The translations under genes were made by a program, and so were the position numbers. From assembly GCF_041380235.1 (NCBI RefSeq), contig NZ_JBGIYY010000017.1, positions 1-64,000 on the forward strand: 64,000 nt of DNA, in the 5' to 3' direction. Below are positions 34,040-42,760 of this stretch, piece by piece. Position 1 is the first letter of the stretch. The number at the start of each line of letters is the position of its first letter. Source of the DNA: Glaciecola sp041380235 (GTDB lineage: Bacteria; Pseudomonadota; Gammaproteobacteria; Enterobacterales; Alteromonadaceae). Below the pieces are notes generated by a model. The model saw only the letters and a program-made list of their open reading frames with translations. It ran no database searches and was not told the DNA's origin.

Positions 34040-35599
34040 ATGCCACGTCATGAACGAGAGCAATATCTAGGTAAACCTCTGATAAATGAGGATGATTTAA
34101 CTTTTGCACTGTCTGATCATCTGGGTGAAAATCTCACCGACATTTGTGATTTAGTGATGGAGGTTTTCAATGCACAGCGCTGTGCGGTTATCGCCGATTA
34201 CGATGACCAATGTGTTAGCCTGCATAACCTTGGGGACATACCCGAACAAATTTCCAGAAACGCATTGGCAATACTCAACACAAGCAAATTTACTGCCATA
34301 GAATCTTTCCAAACACCAGAGCATATTGACGAGCCTCAACATCAAGTGCAGGTAATAGCCGTACCTTTGATTTTGTTAGATGGCTTAAAGTTTGGCGCCG
34401 TAGTGTTCACCCGCGAAATTGGCGAAGCCCTCGCCAATAAAGAGCTGCGAATTCTGAGCGTTATTGCTCGAGACGTGCAGAATTTCTTTATTCATCGTCG
34501 CGAAACCTTCGAGGCTGAGAAATCTTTTGAACTGCAAAAATTAATGCTGCAGAACAATAAGGATTGGATTTTTGTAAAAGACGCCGAATTTAGAATTGTG
34601 TATGCCAATAATGCTTTTTTGCAGGTGTATCCTGAGTCTATGCGCGATAAGGTTATCGGTTATACCACCATTGAAGAATATGATGACGAAGCCTCTGAAA
34701 AATTTCTCACCTTCGACCGCATGGCCTTTGAAAAGGGTATTAGCGAGACTACCGAAGACTTACACATGCCAGATGGTAGTCATATTATTGTTGCTTCGAC
34801 TAAACGTCGTTTTGAAGATAAAAACGGTGAATCATACATTTTATGTGTATGTCGAGACATTACCGAACAGCACAAGCTGATCATTAACCTGCAAAAGGCC
34901 AATCAAGAACTCGATGATTTTACCAGTATCGCATCTCATGATCTTAAGTCGCCCTTAAATGCCATTCGCCGATTATTAGTATGGATAGAAGAAGAAACTG
35001 AAGGAACTCTGCCAGAGAATGCGAAGGAAAATTTACGCTTTGCTGTAAATCGCGCTGAGCGCATGCACACCTTGCTAAATGATTTATTAAAATTTGCTAA
35101 AATCGGTCGTGAAGAGGTCAAAAACACACGCTTATCATTGCAGAAATCTGTTGATGAGCTTCGCCCGCTGTTAGATATTCCAGAGCACTTCGAACTCAAT
35201 GCTGATGAACTTATGATGTATGTTCCATCCGTGCCATTTAACACCATTTTACTTAACTTGATCTCCAACGCATTTAAACACAATGATAAAGAACACCCAA
35301 AAGTAAGGGTTGAGGCATCAACATCTAAACACTATTACATAATTAAGGTTCAGGATAATGGACCGGGGATTTCACCACAGTTTCACGAACGAGTATTTAA
35401 ACTTTTTCAAACCCTCAAACCTCGAGATGAAGTCGAAGGCAGCGGCATGGGGCTCTCGGTAGTAAAGAAATACGTCGAATATTACCAAGGCCGTATTGAA
35501 ATATCTTCCGATGGCGAAAGTGGCTGCTGCTTCACCATTTATTGGCCAATTGTAAAGCATACGCAAAAAGCCGCGACACACACTAAAGCAAAGACATAA
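34040..35599 (+). CDS. GAF-PAS histidine kinase
   Basis: This soluble sensor kinase of 519 residues has no membrane segment. It has a GAF-like domain (about 15-155), a PAS domain (about 165-280, KDWIFVKDAEFRIVYANNAF), a HisKA domain with the phosphorylated His in SIASHDLKSPL near 300, and a HATPase domain with N-box NLISNAFKHN, DNGPGISP and GSGMGLSVVKKYVE. The architecture resembles phytochrome-type kinases, but no chromophore cysteine is apparent. The response regulator gene follows after 23 bases. Confidence 0.93.
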   Translation: MPRHEREQYLGKPLINEDDLTFALSDHLGENLTDICDLVMEVFNAQRCAVIADYDDQCVSLHNLGDIPEQISRNALAILNTSKFTAIESFQTPEHIDEPQHQVQVIAVPLILLDGLKFGAVVFTREIGEALANKELRILSVIARDVQNFFIHRRETFEAEKSFELQKLMLQNNKDWIFVKDAEFRIVYANNAFLQVYPESMRDKVIGYTTIEEYDDEASEKFLTFDRMAFEKGISETTEDLHMPDGSHIIVASTKRRFEDKNGESYILCVCRDITEQHKLIINLQKANQELDDFTSIASHDLKSPLNAIRRLLVWIEEETEGTLPENAKENLRFAVNRAERMHTLLNDLLKFAKIGREEVKNTRLSLQKSVDELRPLLDIPEHFELNADELMMYVPSVPFNTILLNLISNAFKHNDKEHPKVRVEASTSKHYYIIKVQDNGPGISPQFHERVFKLFQTLKPRDEVEGSGMGLSVVKKYVEYYQGRIEISSDGESGCCFTIYWPIVKHTQKAATHTKAKT

Positions 35600-35622
35600 A
35601 TCTACCTATAAGCGAATTAACT

Positions 35623-36039
35623 ATGACGTCCAACTGTCCAACTCTTTTTGTAATAGATGATGATGATGTAGATTTTAAGTTGCTCAAACATGAATTTACC
35701 AAGCGAAAAGTTACTAATGAAATTATCAGAGCAAAAGATGGCGTAGATGCACTCGAAAAATTAGCCCTTGGCGTTGTGCAAAAACCATTTGTAATATTGC
35801 TCGATTTAAATATGCCCCGCATGGGCGGCATGGAGTTTTTAAGCGAGTTAAGAAAGCACGAAGAATACGAAGATGCGGTGGTATTTATTTTATCTACCTC
35901 ATCTGACATAAACGATATTCAGGCAAGCTACGAAAAACACGTTGCCGGATATTTTTTAAAAGATGATGCGGAAAAAGGTATTGAACGCGTGGTCGATGTG
36001 CTCGGTGGTTACTTTCAAATAGTAATGTTACCCGACTAG
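35623..36039 (+). CDS. Single-domain response regulator (Rcp1-like)
   Basis: The 138 residues are one receiver domain of the type paired with phytochrome-like kinases: VIDDDDVDFKLLKHEF holds the acidic cluster, ILLDLNMPRMGGMEFL the acceptor aspartate, FILSTSSD the switch Ser/Thr, and GYFLKDD the lysine. There is no output domain. It lies 23 bases after the kinase gene and is its likely partner. A short stem (36038-36053) overlaps the stop but lacks a T run. Confidence 0.93.
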   Translation: MTSNCPTLFVIDDDDVDFKLLKHEFTKRKVTNEIIRAKDGVDALEKLALGVVQKPFVILLDLNMPRMGGMEFLSELRKHEEYEDAVVFILSTSSDINDIQASYEKHVAGYFLKDDAEKGIERVVDVLGGYFQIVMLPD

Positions 36040-36317
36040 GCTCTGTTGAGCCTTGCTGTATGAATTGATGAAAATCCATACCTATTATTGTTAAGCAAAA
36101 AGTTTTTTAGACATTGGTCGATAGCTTTATAGAGCCCATGCATTGCTGGGTTTACGCGAAATATACTCAAGTATCAGCACTATTTTTGCAGTGCTCATTA
36201 CATAACGATTACTTTTATCTGATACACAGGTATGTTATACAATCCCACACACAGGGAAGAAATGATTATGCTTAGTCGTAATGAAACATACCCAACGACT
36301 TTGAAAAGGCGAATACC

Positions 36318-36788
36318 ATGAAAAAACTTATATTGACTAGCGCAGCATTGCTAACTTTTGTCGCAACCAATGCTCATGCGGATGCGTCTGCCATATCAAT
36401 GGCTAACCAAAATTTTGAAACTAAAATTTGTTATGTGGCCGCAACTGAGGGTTTAGATGCTGCAAAGCAATTAGTCTCAGACAAGGGTTTATCATTTCGC
36501 AAGTTTGAGAAAAACGTCACCTGCAACAACAAAGACTTAAGCACTTTTGCTAAGCACTTTGCAAACGCTCAAATCCGTGGCGAAAACGCTTCGCAGGTTC
36601 AGCTAGTTGCGACCAATAATGACGTCGAATCTAAAATTTGTTTAGAATCACTAACCCACGGTATTGATAAAACTGCTGCTAAATACAAAATTAACAAGGA
36701 CTACATTCGTTGCAACGGCAAACCATTGCCTCGCTTTGTGAATGAAAACAAGAGACGCGGTGCAACAGTTGCTGCAGTGCCTGAGTAA
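36318..36788 (+). CDS. DUF3718-like periplasmic protein with duplicated module
   Basis: The 156 residues start with a signal peptide (MKKLILTSAALLTFVATNAHA). The mature part is two related modules: the first has NFETKICYVAATEGLD with Cys38 and Cys69, the second DVESKICLESLTHGID with Cys108 and Cys132. Each cysteine pair could form a disulfide in the periplasm. It fits the DUF3718 family of marine gammaproteobacteria, as I recall it; function unknown. Monocistronic, with a terminator shared with rplS. Confidence 0.75.
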   Translation: MKKLILTSAALLTFVATNAHADASAISMANQNFETKICYVAATEGLDAAKQLVSDKGLSFRKFEKNVTCNNKDLSTFAKHFANAQIRGENASQVQLVATNNDVESKICLESLTHGIDKTAAKYKINKDYIRCNGKPLPRFVNENKRRGATVAAVPE

Positions 36789-36852
36789 CATTTAAAAATA
36801 ACTCAGCCAAATCTTAGAAAGTACTGTTTGCATAAGAGTCTTTACGCAAAAG

Positions 36853-36879
36853 AAAAAACCCGCCAAAAGGCGGGTTTTT
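36853..36879. terminator. Bidirectional rho-independent terminator
   Basis: AACCCGCC pairs with GGCGGGTT across an AAAA loop (36865-36868), with A and T runs on the outer sides. It serves the DUF3718 gene on the plus strand and the rplS operon on the minus strand. Confidence 0.92.
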
Positions 36880-36907
36880 ATTTGTTAACAGTAACGGTAA
36901 ATTAATG

Positions 36908-37267
36908 TTAGTTAAGTTTTTCTCTGATACGTGCAGATTTACCTGAACGCTCACGAAGATAGTACAATTTAGCTCTGCGAACTGCACCGCGACGTTTCAC
37001 TTCAATGGAATCAATCGCAGGGCTATGAGTTTGAAACACACGCTCTACACCTTCACCGCTTGAAATCTTACGAACCGTAAACGCAGAATGTAAACCACGG
37101 TTACGTTTAGCAATAACAACCCCTTCATATGCCTGAAGACGCTCTTTATCACCTTCTTTCACTTTTACTTTTACGACTACTGTGTCACCAGGGCCGAACA
37201 CTGGTAAATCAGTTTTGAGCTGTTCTTGCTCAATTTTCTTGATGATATCTTGATTGACTTTAGCCAT
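36908..37267 (-). CDS. rplS: 50S ribosomal protein L19
   Basis: L19 lies at the 30S-50S interface. The 119 residues match the family: FGPGDTVVVKVKVKEGDKERLQAYEG split around residue 22-45, VIAKRNRGLHSAFTVRKIS, and RRGAVRRAKLYYLRERSGKSARI at the end. It is the last gene of rpsP-rimM-trmD-rplS. Confidence 0.98.
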   Translation of the reverse strand: MAKVNQDIIKKIEQEQLKTDLPVFGPGDTVVVKVKVKEGDKERLQAYEGVVIAKRNRGLHSAFTVRKISSGEGVERVFQTHSPAIDSIEVKRRGAVRRAKLYYLRERSGKSARIREKLN

Positions 37268-37287
37268 CGAATCCTCTCTTCCTAGTA

Positions 37288-38064
37288 TTAACTGTCGTTT
37301 GCTGCATCAGCTTGCTTAATTTGTTGAAGCATTCGCTGTTGCTCCTCAGTCAGAGCTAGGCTATTTAATAAATCAGGGCGCCTGCTTAAGGTTCTTGTTA
37401 AAGACGCTTTAAGCCGCCACTGTCTAATTTTTTCGTGATCACCACTTAATAACACCGAAGGTACCGTTAAATCGTTAAAGGTTTCAGGTCGTGTGTAGTG
37501 CGGACAATCAAGTAAGCCATTAGAAAACGAATCTTCCTCAGCCGACAGATTGTGCCCTAGCACATCGGGAATTAATCTAGCCACTGCATCCATTAAGACC
37601 ATGGCAGGTAATTCGCCGCCGCTTAATACGTAATCTCCAATAGACCATTCTTCGTCTATTAAAGTCTGTATTAAGCGCTCATCGATTCCTTCGTATCGGC
37701 CTGCTACTAGCACTAAATCTGTGCTCTGACCGATAGATTTAACCCCTTCGTAATTAAGAGTGCGTCCTTGTGGGGACAAATAAATCACTTTGCTGTTTGC
37801 TGCTAAGGTCTGTTTTGCCTTAGCAATTGCGTCTGCTAATGGTTGCACCATCATCAGCATTCCAGGTCCGCCGCCATAGGGCCTGTCGTCAACCGTGCGA
37901 TGTTTGTCGAGAGCAAAGTCCCTCGGATTAACCAAGTTGACTTCAATCAAGCCTCTCTTTACCGCTCTGCCAAATACGCCTTGTTCAATAAAAGACGTGA
38001 ACATATCGGGAAATAGAGTAACAACGCTAAACCGCTGTGCGGTTTTGCCTTCGACAGAATCCAT
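37288..38064 (-). CDS. trmD: tRNA (guanine-N1)-methyltransferase TrmD
   Basis: TrmD methylates G37 of tRNAs reading codons that start with C or some with G, preventing frameshifts. The 258 residues show the SPOUT trefoil-knot motifs: DDRPYGGGPGMLMMVQPL, VAGRYEGIDERLIQ, and DYVLSGGELPAMVLMDAV. It abuts rimM with no gap. Confidence 0.98.
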   Translation of the reverse strand: MDSVEGKTAQRFSVVTLFPDMFTSFIEQGVFGRAVKRGLIEVNLVNPRDFALDKHRTVDDRPYGGGPGMLMMVQPLADAIAKAKQTLAANSKVIYLSPQGRTLNYEGVKSIGQSTDLVLVAGRYEGIDERLIQTLIDEEWSIGDYVLSGGELPAMVLMDAVARLIPDVLGHNLSAEEDSFSNGLLDCPHYTRPETFNDLTVPSVLLSGDHEKIRQWRLKASLTRTLSRRPDLLNSLALTEEQQRMLQQIKQADAANDS

Positions 38065-38583
38065 TTAAAACGCTGGATCCCAGTCCACTTTAATCGTGTT
38101 ACCTTGCTTATCGACTTCTAGTACGACTTGGTCGTAAATGAAAGGCAATAAACGTTCTTTTTGACCAAATGCATCGTTAGGATTGGCTTTTACCATCATC
38201 ACGTCATTTGAGCCGGTCTCGAACAATTCCTTAAGGATACCCAAGTCATAACCTTTGTCGGTTATTACCTGCATACCAATTAAGTCTTTCCAGTAAAAAT
38301 CGTTCTCAAGCTCAGGCAACTGCGATGTGGCTATACTGATATCTAAGTTCTTTATCAGCTCAGCATCTTCACGAGTATCGACACCAACTAGCTTAGCTAC
38401 GAGAGCTTTGCTGTGGGTGCGCCATTGATCAACTTGAACAGTTTGATTAGCGCCAAGTTTCCAGGGCTCATAATCAAATATATTTTCTGCATTTTGAGTA
38501 AAACTGTTAATTCTGACCCAACCTTTCACGCCGTGAGGCGCTCCGATTTTGCCAACAATTAATGTGTCAGACGCTACACTCAT
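38065..38583 (-). CDS. rimM: Ribosome maturation factor RimM
   Basis: RimM helps mature the 3' domain of 16S rRNA around S19. The 172 residues show an N-terminal RimM barrel (VGKIGAPHGVKGWVRI) and a C-terminal PRC-barrel (DFYWKDLIGMQVI, LLPFIYDQVVLEVD). It lies between rpsP and trmD in the normal order. Confidence 0.97.
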   Translation of the reverse strand: MSVASDTLIVGKIGAPHGVKGWVRINSFTQNAENIFDYEPWKLGANQTVQVDQWRTHSKALVAKLVGVDTREDAELIKNLDISIATSQLPELENDFYWKDLIGMQVITDKGYDLGILKELFETGSNDVMMVKANPNDAFGQKERLLPFIYDQVVLEVDKQGNTIKVDWDPAF

Positions 38584-38616
38584 TCTTACTCCATCCTTTG
38601 CTACAAAAGAAACTGC

Positions 38617-38865
38617 CTACGCAGCAGCTTTTGCATCTTTTACCAATCGTGCAACACGGTCAGAAAGACCCGCACCGTGACCAACCCAATACTCAACACG
38701 CTCAAGGTCTAAACGAAGCTTTTCAGCTTGACCTTGTGCAGTTGGATTGAAAAAGCCAATGTTCTCAATGAACTTGCCATTGCGAGCACGACGGCTGTCA
38801 GCAACAACCACTTGATAAAAGGGGCGCTTTTTCGCACCACCACGCTGTAAACGAATAGTAACCAT
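38617..38865 (-). CDS. rpsP: 30S ribosomal protein S16
   Basis: S16 is a small assembly protein of the 30S body. The 82 residues show MVTIRLQRGGAKKRPFYQVVVADSR split across the first 24 positions and IENIGFFNPTA. It is the first gene of the rpsP-rimM-trmD-rplS operon, with a well-formed promoter upstream. Confidence 0.98.
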   Translation of the reverse strand: MVTIRLQRGGAKKRPFYQVVVADSRRARNGKFIENIGFFNPTAQGQAEKLRLDLERVEYWVGHGAGLSDRVARLVKDAKAAA

Positions 38866-38891
38866 ATATGCCTCAAACTCGTTGTAGCGTT

Positions 38892-38923
38892 ACCGTTAAC
38901 AAAGCCTTTCTACCACCAACGGT
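38892..38923 (-). promoter_or_regulatory. Leader hairpin of the rpsP operon
   Basis: ACCGTT (38892-38897) and AACGGT (38918-38923) can pair across a 20-base loop inside the rpsP leader, between promoter and start codon. It may be an autoregulatory or stability structure. Confidence 0.3.
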
Positions 38924-38937
38924 AAAAAGGTGCGCGA

Positions 38938-38965
38938 ATTATACGCAGATTAGCCTGTATTGCAA
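38938..38965 (-). promoter_or_regulatory. Promoter of the rpsP operon
   Basis: On the minus strand, TTGCAA (38960-38965), 16 bases, then a perfect TATAAT (38938-38943) followed by a TCGCGC discriminator. The GC-rich discriminator is typical of growth-rate and ppGpp-controlled ribosomal promoters. Confidence 0.7.
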
Positions 38966-39096
38966 GGCTAAGTTACCTGTGCAACGCAACAAAACTCGGT
39001 GTTTGACCATAATTCAGCGCTATTGAACTAAGCATTGTAATGTGCGCGATGCTTGAAGGAGTATTGAATAAGATTTGGAATCCATCGAGACTTGCG

Positions 39097-40464
39097 CTAT
39101 TGCCTGCCGCGCAAAGACGAAATAAAGCATGCAGCGATTACAAAGCTCAAAGACATCATCAGTGCTAATGAGATGGTGCTCATCAGTTCTGGATTAGTTT
39201 CAGCGGTAAATGTGGCGTCACCTAAATAATAGTGCATCATCAGATTGACAATACTCATGCCCACTAGGTTGCCGATGGTGCGAGCTAAGTTCATTGAGGC
39301 TGAAGCAACCCCGACTTCTTGCTCTTTTACCGAGCTCATAATAGCGTTGTTGTTTGGTGTGGAGAATAAGCCAAAACCGATGCCCACAATGGCCAAAGAA
39401 CTGCCAATATACAGTGCGCTTGTTTCAGTATTAAGTTGATTTAAAAATACAAAACCAAACGTCACAATAACGCAGCCTAAAGTCGCAATAATACGCGGCT
39501 GAAACCGGTCAGAAAGCTTGCCTGCAATAGGCGCCATAATTGCCATGCAAAGCGCCTGCATCAATAATATCTGGCCTGCATATGCCGGGTTAAATCCCTT
39601 GATGTACTGCAGATATAAGCTGAGTAAAAACAGAATGGCAAAATTGCTGCCGTACATCAGAAATGATGTCGACAACGACAAGCTAAACACCCGACTTTCG
39701 CGAAACATTTGCACCCTAATCAGAGGCTGTTTATCGCGACTTTGATGAACGATAAAGCCTAGCAAACTTAACATCGATATAAGCAACAGGCAGATGCCCA
39801 ATAAGCTGGGTAATTTGCTCAGTCCATATACTAGAGAACACGAAAAGCTTAAAAATATACCAGAGCCGATCCAGTCAAAACGAGAGTGTTTGTCGTTTTT
39901 CCATTCCCCATGCAGCTTTAACTTAATAAACACTAGCAAACCAATAACCAGAGGGATCTGAAAATAAAACACGGAGCGCCACCCTAACCACTCGGTCAAC
40001 CAGCCTCCTACGGCTGGCGCCAAAGTAAGGCCAACATAAACACAAGCCGCAACCGTACCCAATGCACTGCCGCGTTTGTGCGAGGGGGTAACTGAGGTAA
40101 TTATCGCAACCCCAGTACCAAAAATCATCGCGCCTGATGCACCCTGCACGAAACGCCAAAATAAAATCCAATCAATATTGCTAGCAATTGCGCACATTCC
40201 CGCAGCAAGCGCGTTGAGTATTAGACCGAGCACGTAGATGCGCTTACGCCCGTAGTTGTCGGCCAATTTGCCAAAGGGCAGCATAAAAGCGACGTTAGCC
40301 AAAATATAGAGCGTGGGTAACCAACCTACCTTGATGGCATTAGCCTGAAGATCTGCCGCCAGCGTGGGGATGGCCACATTGACAGCCGCCATTCCCATAG
40401 GCGCAATTAAATAGCCTACGCAAACTGCAATCAATGCGTAGGTAGTGAGCGGTGATTTAGACAA
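39097..40464 (-). CDS. MFS efflux transporter, DHA2-like
   Basis: This inner-membrane transporter has 455 residues and about 14 membrane helices. MFS features are visible: NVAIPTLAADLQ in helix 1, the loop GKLADNYGRKRIYVLG after helix 2, and helix-5 motif LAPAVGGWLTEWLGWRSVFY, typical of drug:proton antiporters. Substrate unknown; there is no adjacent regulator or periplasmic adaptor gene, so it probably acts alone. Confidence 0.9.
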   Translation of the reverse strand: MSKSPLTTYALIAVCVGYLIAPMGMAAVNVAIPTLAADLQANAIKVGWLPTLYILANVAFMLPFGKLADNYGRKRIYVLGLILNALAAGMCAIASNIDWILFWRFVQGASGAMIFGTGVAIITSVTPSHKRGSALGTVAACVYVGLTLAPAVGGWLTEWLGWRSVFYFQIPLVIGLLVFIKLKLHGEWKNDKHSRFDWIGSGIFLSFSCSLVYGLSKLPSLLGICLLLISMLSLLGFIVHQSRDKQPLIRVQMFRESRVFSLSLSTSFLMYGSNFAILFLLSLYLQYIKGFNPAYAGQILLMQALCMAIMAPIAGKLSDRFQPRIIATLGCVIVTFGFVFLNQLNTETSALYIGSSLAIVGIGFGLFSTPNNNAIMSSVKEQEVGVASASMNLARTIGNLVGMSIVNLMMHYYLGDATFTAETNPELMSTISLALMMSLSFVIAACFISSLRGRQ

Positions 40465-40652
40465 TTAATGACCTACAAAACGTGAAAGAGAAAATTTGAA
40501 GCAACATCATGACGTAATTAAACGATACGCAATTAAACCATACATAGAAAGCCCATCCCAAAATAACTTTTAGAATTTGTAAAAAATTCACCCCTTTTTA
40601 TTTAATGAAACGTTTTTGCTGTGAACTCAATAATAAAAAAGGTAATCATCTT

Positions 40653-41288
40653 ATGATACTCATGAATCAAAACACGATGCCTAGTGCATCCTTTGCTCGC
40701 TTTTCGGGCAGCTTAATAATGGGCGCTTTGGCGACCTTTGGCATATTTGCCGGTATGCATAGTTTAATCGCTCAAGATATTGAGCGAGTGCCACAGCTTA
40801 AACCTGTGGTCATGATTGATGCCATTATGGATGAGCTAAAAGACACGCCTCCAAGCATCAGAGTGATTTCGCCTCCTCCTGACATTGCAGCACCGCCACC
40901 CTCACCTCAAATTGTCCCCGATGACAGCCCTGATGACAACACCATCAGCATTGCTACATTCACACCGCCGGATATTGGCAAAGAATTTACGCAACCATCT
41001 TTTAATGTAGATCAGCAGCCTAGGCCAATGGTAAGGGTTAATCCTAGCTATCCAAACAAAGCGGCTCGCGATGGCATAGAAGGCTTCGTAACCTTGTCTT
41101 TTAGCGTCAATACAAAGGGCGAAGTAGTAGATATTGAAGTTGTAAATGCTGAGCCCACAGGAGTGTTTGATAGAGACGCCCACAGAGCATTGCGTAAATG
41201 GAAATATCAGCCCAAACTAGAGGCTGGCAAGCCGGTTGCAATGCAAGGCCTGATGGTGACGCTGGACTTCACACTCAACAATGATTAG
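40653..41288 (+). CDS. tonB: TonB-like energy transducer
   Basis: TonB carries proton-motive energy from ExbBD to outer-membrane receptors. From the ATG at 40653 it has 211 residues: a membrane helix at about 15-35, a proline-rich periplasmic stretch with PPPDIAAPPPSPQ, and a C-terminal TonB fold (VRVNPSYPNKAARDGIEG, DVEVV-like strand, ALRKWKYQPKLEAGKPV). This start is preferred to the ATG 48 bases upstream, as AAAGG precedes it and the extra residues look unlike an N-terminus. There is no exbBD nearby. An ECF sigma gene follows 52 bases later. Confidence 0.88.
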   Translation: MILMNQNTMPSASFARFSGSLIMGALATFGIFAGMHSLIAQDIERVPQLKPVVMIDAIMDELKDTPPSIRVISPPPDIAAPPPSPQIVPDDSPDDNTISIATFTPPDIGKEFTQPSFNVDQQPRPMVRVNPSYPNKAARDGIEGFVTLSFSVNTKGEVVDIEVVNAEPTGVFDRDAHRALRKWKYQPKLEAGKPVAMQGLMVTLDFTLNND

Positions 41289-41340
41289 CCTGAACGCTAC
41301 TTGGATATTTACAATAATGAGTCAAGCAAGGAAACGCTGA

Positions 41341-41916
41341 GTGAAACTCTTACAAACGCTAAACATATTTGACGCCAAAAACGCCAGCCCAGAGGCGCTT
41401 ATGGCTGAGTATGTTATTGGTCAAAATAAGCGAGTGTTCAACCAGCTCTATGACAAGCTCGCCGATGATTTATTTCACTATTTAGTATCATTGAGTGATC
41501 ATCAGCTGGCCAGCGATATTGCGCAAAAAACTTGGCTCAAGGTCTACGAAAAACCTCAGCGCTATCAAGCTAGCGCTGGCTTTAAGGCATGGCTGTTCAG
41601 GGTCGGCCGAAATGCCTTGATTGATGAATTTAGAAAGCAAAATAGGCTCGTCAGCGTCTTTGAAGACGACAATTTCGCAGCAGACAGATTGGCTAGCGAA
41701 ATTTCGACCCTGGAATATGAAGACATGCACCAAGCCTTCGATGCTGCGCTTGCTAACATGCCTATAGCTCAGCGCGAGGCGTTTTGCTTGCAACAAGAGT
41801 GCTTTAGTCTCGATCAAATTGCCGAGATCACCCATTGCCCGAAAGAAACGGTTAAAACGCGAATACGATACGCTCGAGAACTACTCAAGCGCAAACTGGA
41901 AAAATATCATGAATAG
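41341..41916 (+). CDS. ECF-type RNA polymerase sigma factor
   Basis: The 191 residues hold sigma region 2 (VFNQLYDKLADDLFHYL through GFKAWLFRVGRNALIDEFRKQNRL, in pieces, about 30-100) and region 4 (MPIAQREAFCLQQECFSLDQIAEI with helix-turn-helix CPKETVKTRIRYAREL, about 130-185), with no region 1 or 3, as in ECF factors. It starts at GTG after AAGGAA. Its stop overlaps the next start by eight bases, the usual coupling to an anti-sigma gene. The regulon may include the upstream tonB. Confidence 0.92.
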   Translation: MKLLQTLNIFDAKNASPEALMAEYVIGQNKRVFNQLYDKLADDLFHYLVSLSDHQLASDIAQKTWLKVYEKPQRYQASAGFKAWLFRVGRNALIDEFRKQNRLVSVFEDDNFAADRLASEISTLEYEDMHQAFDAALANMPIAQREAFCLQQECFSLDQIAEITHCPKETVKTRIRYARELLKRKLEKYHE

Positions 41917-42553
41917 CAGCCTTCCACCTGATGACAGAGATTCATTAACGACGCTTTATCAAGCACGGAAGAAGCGCCACCATGCACCTGTAAGTCATAA
42001 ACAGTCGATATTAGACAAAGCTGCAGCCAACTTGCAGCGTCCAATCATGGCCACCATTGCCCAAGCGCTGACGGCGCATCTTCAGCGCTCTGTTGTTTAC
42101 GCTAGCCTAGCGATTGCCGTGGTGATAGTTGGGGTACAGAGCATGCAAAATGAAATACCAGCGATAGGAAATGAGCCCATAACCATAAGCTATCGCAGTA
42201 TACAGATTCATTCTTTAGAATCTGAACAACTGGCTGTGACTGACAACGCTAAAAATCTTTTCCAGTATAACGAAGAGCGGCACAAAGCCTTAGTTGAACA
42301 GGCACAGCAAATCGAGCAGCAGCAGGTGCTAAGAGTTATAAAACAAGATTCAGAATTGCAGCTTGTGAACTGTAATGATGAGCTTATTGAAATTTCAAAG
42401 CAGGCTTTAGCGATGCTTGTTGCAAGTGACTTCCCGCTTATCAACCCCAGCAATAAGCGTTTTAATGAAGGCCAGCTTTTAGCGATTACGTTTGACCAAA
42501 ACGGCTATATTTTACATATCGATGACACCGCTCAAACCAAGCAATGCACCTAA
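41909..42553 (+). CDS. Probable anti-sigma factor
   Basis: From the ATG at 41909 the protein has 214 residues: a cytoplasmic N-terminus of about 60 residues, one membrane helix (SVVYASLAIAVVIVGVQSM, about 62-80) and a periplasmic region with a Gln/Glu-rich helix (VEQAQQIEQQQVLRV). A cytoplasmic-membrane-periplasmic layout encoded right after, and overlapping, an ECF sigma gene is typical of anti-sigma factors. I see no ZAS zinc motif, so the call rests on context and topology. Confidence 0.75.
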   Translation: MNSSLPPDDRDSLTTLYQARKKRHHAPVSHKQSILDKAAANLQRPIMATIAQALTAHLQRSVVYASLAIAVVIVGVQSMQNEIPAIGNEPITISYRSIQIHSLESEQLAVTDNAKNLFQYNEERHKALVEQAQQIEQQQVLRVIKQDSELQLVNCNDELIEISKQALAMLVASDFPLINPSNKRFNEGQLLAITFDQNGYILHIDDTAQTKQCT

Positions 42554-42760
42554 CTAAAATGAGAGCTTGCCGCATGCTACAAGCTCCACGTATTTGCATG
42601 CTAAGTGCTTCAAAAAGACAGCAATGATTGCTTGCAGGTAAAAGATGTGTGGAATGATTCAATATGCATTGCGACATCGTATTGCCGTGTTAGCTTAATT
42701 TGCTTAGCGCGATAATTGCCTTTATTCTAGGGCGTATCTATCTCATAAAAACCCACGAAT

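Noticed and set aside
42573..42596. Terminator after the anti-sigma gene
   Set aside because: A seven-base stem (GAGCTTG with CAAGCTC) exists but no T run follows, so it was not listed.
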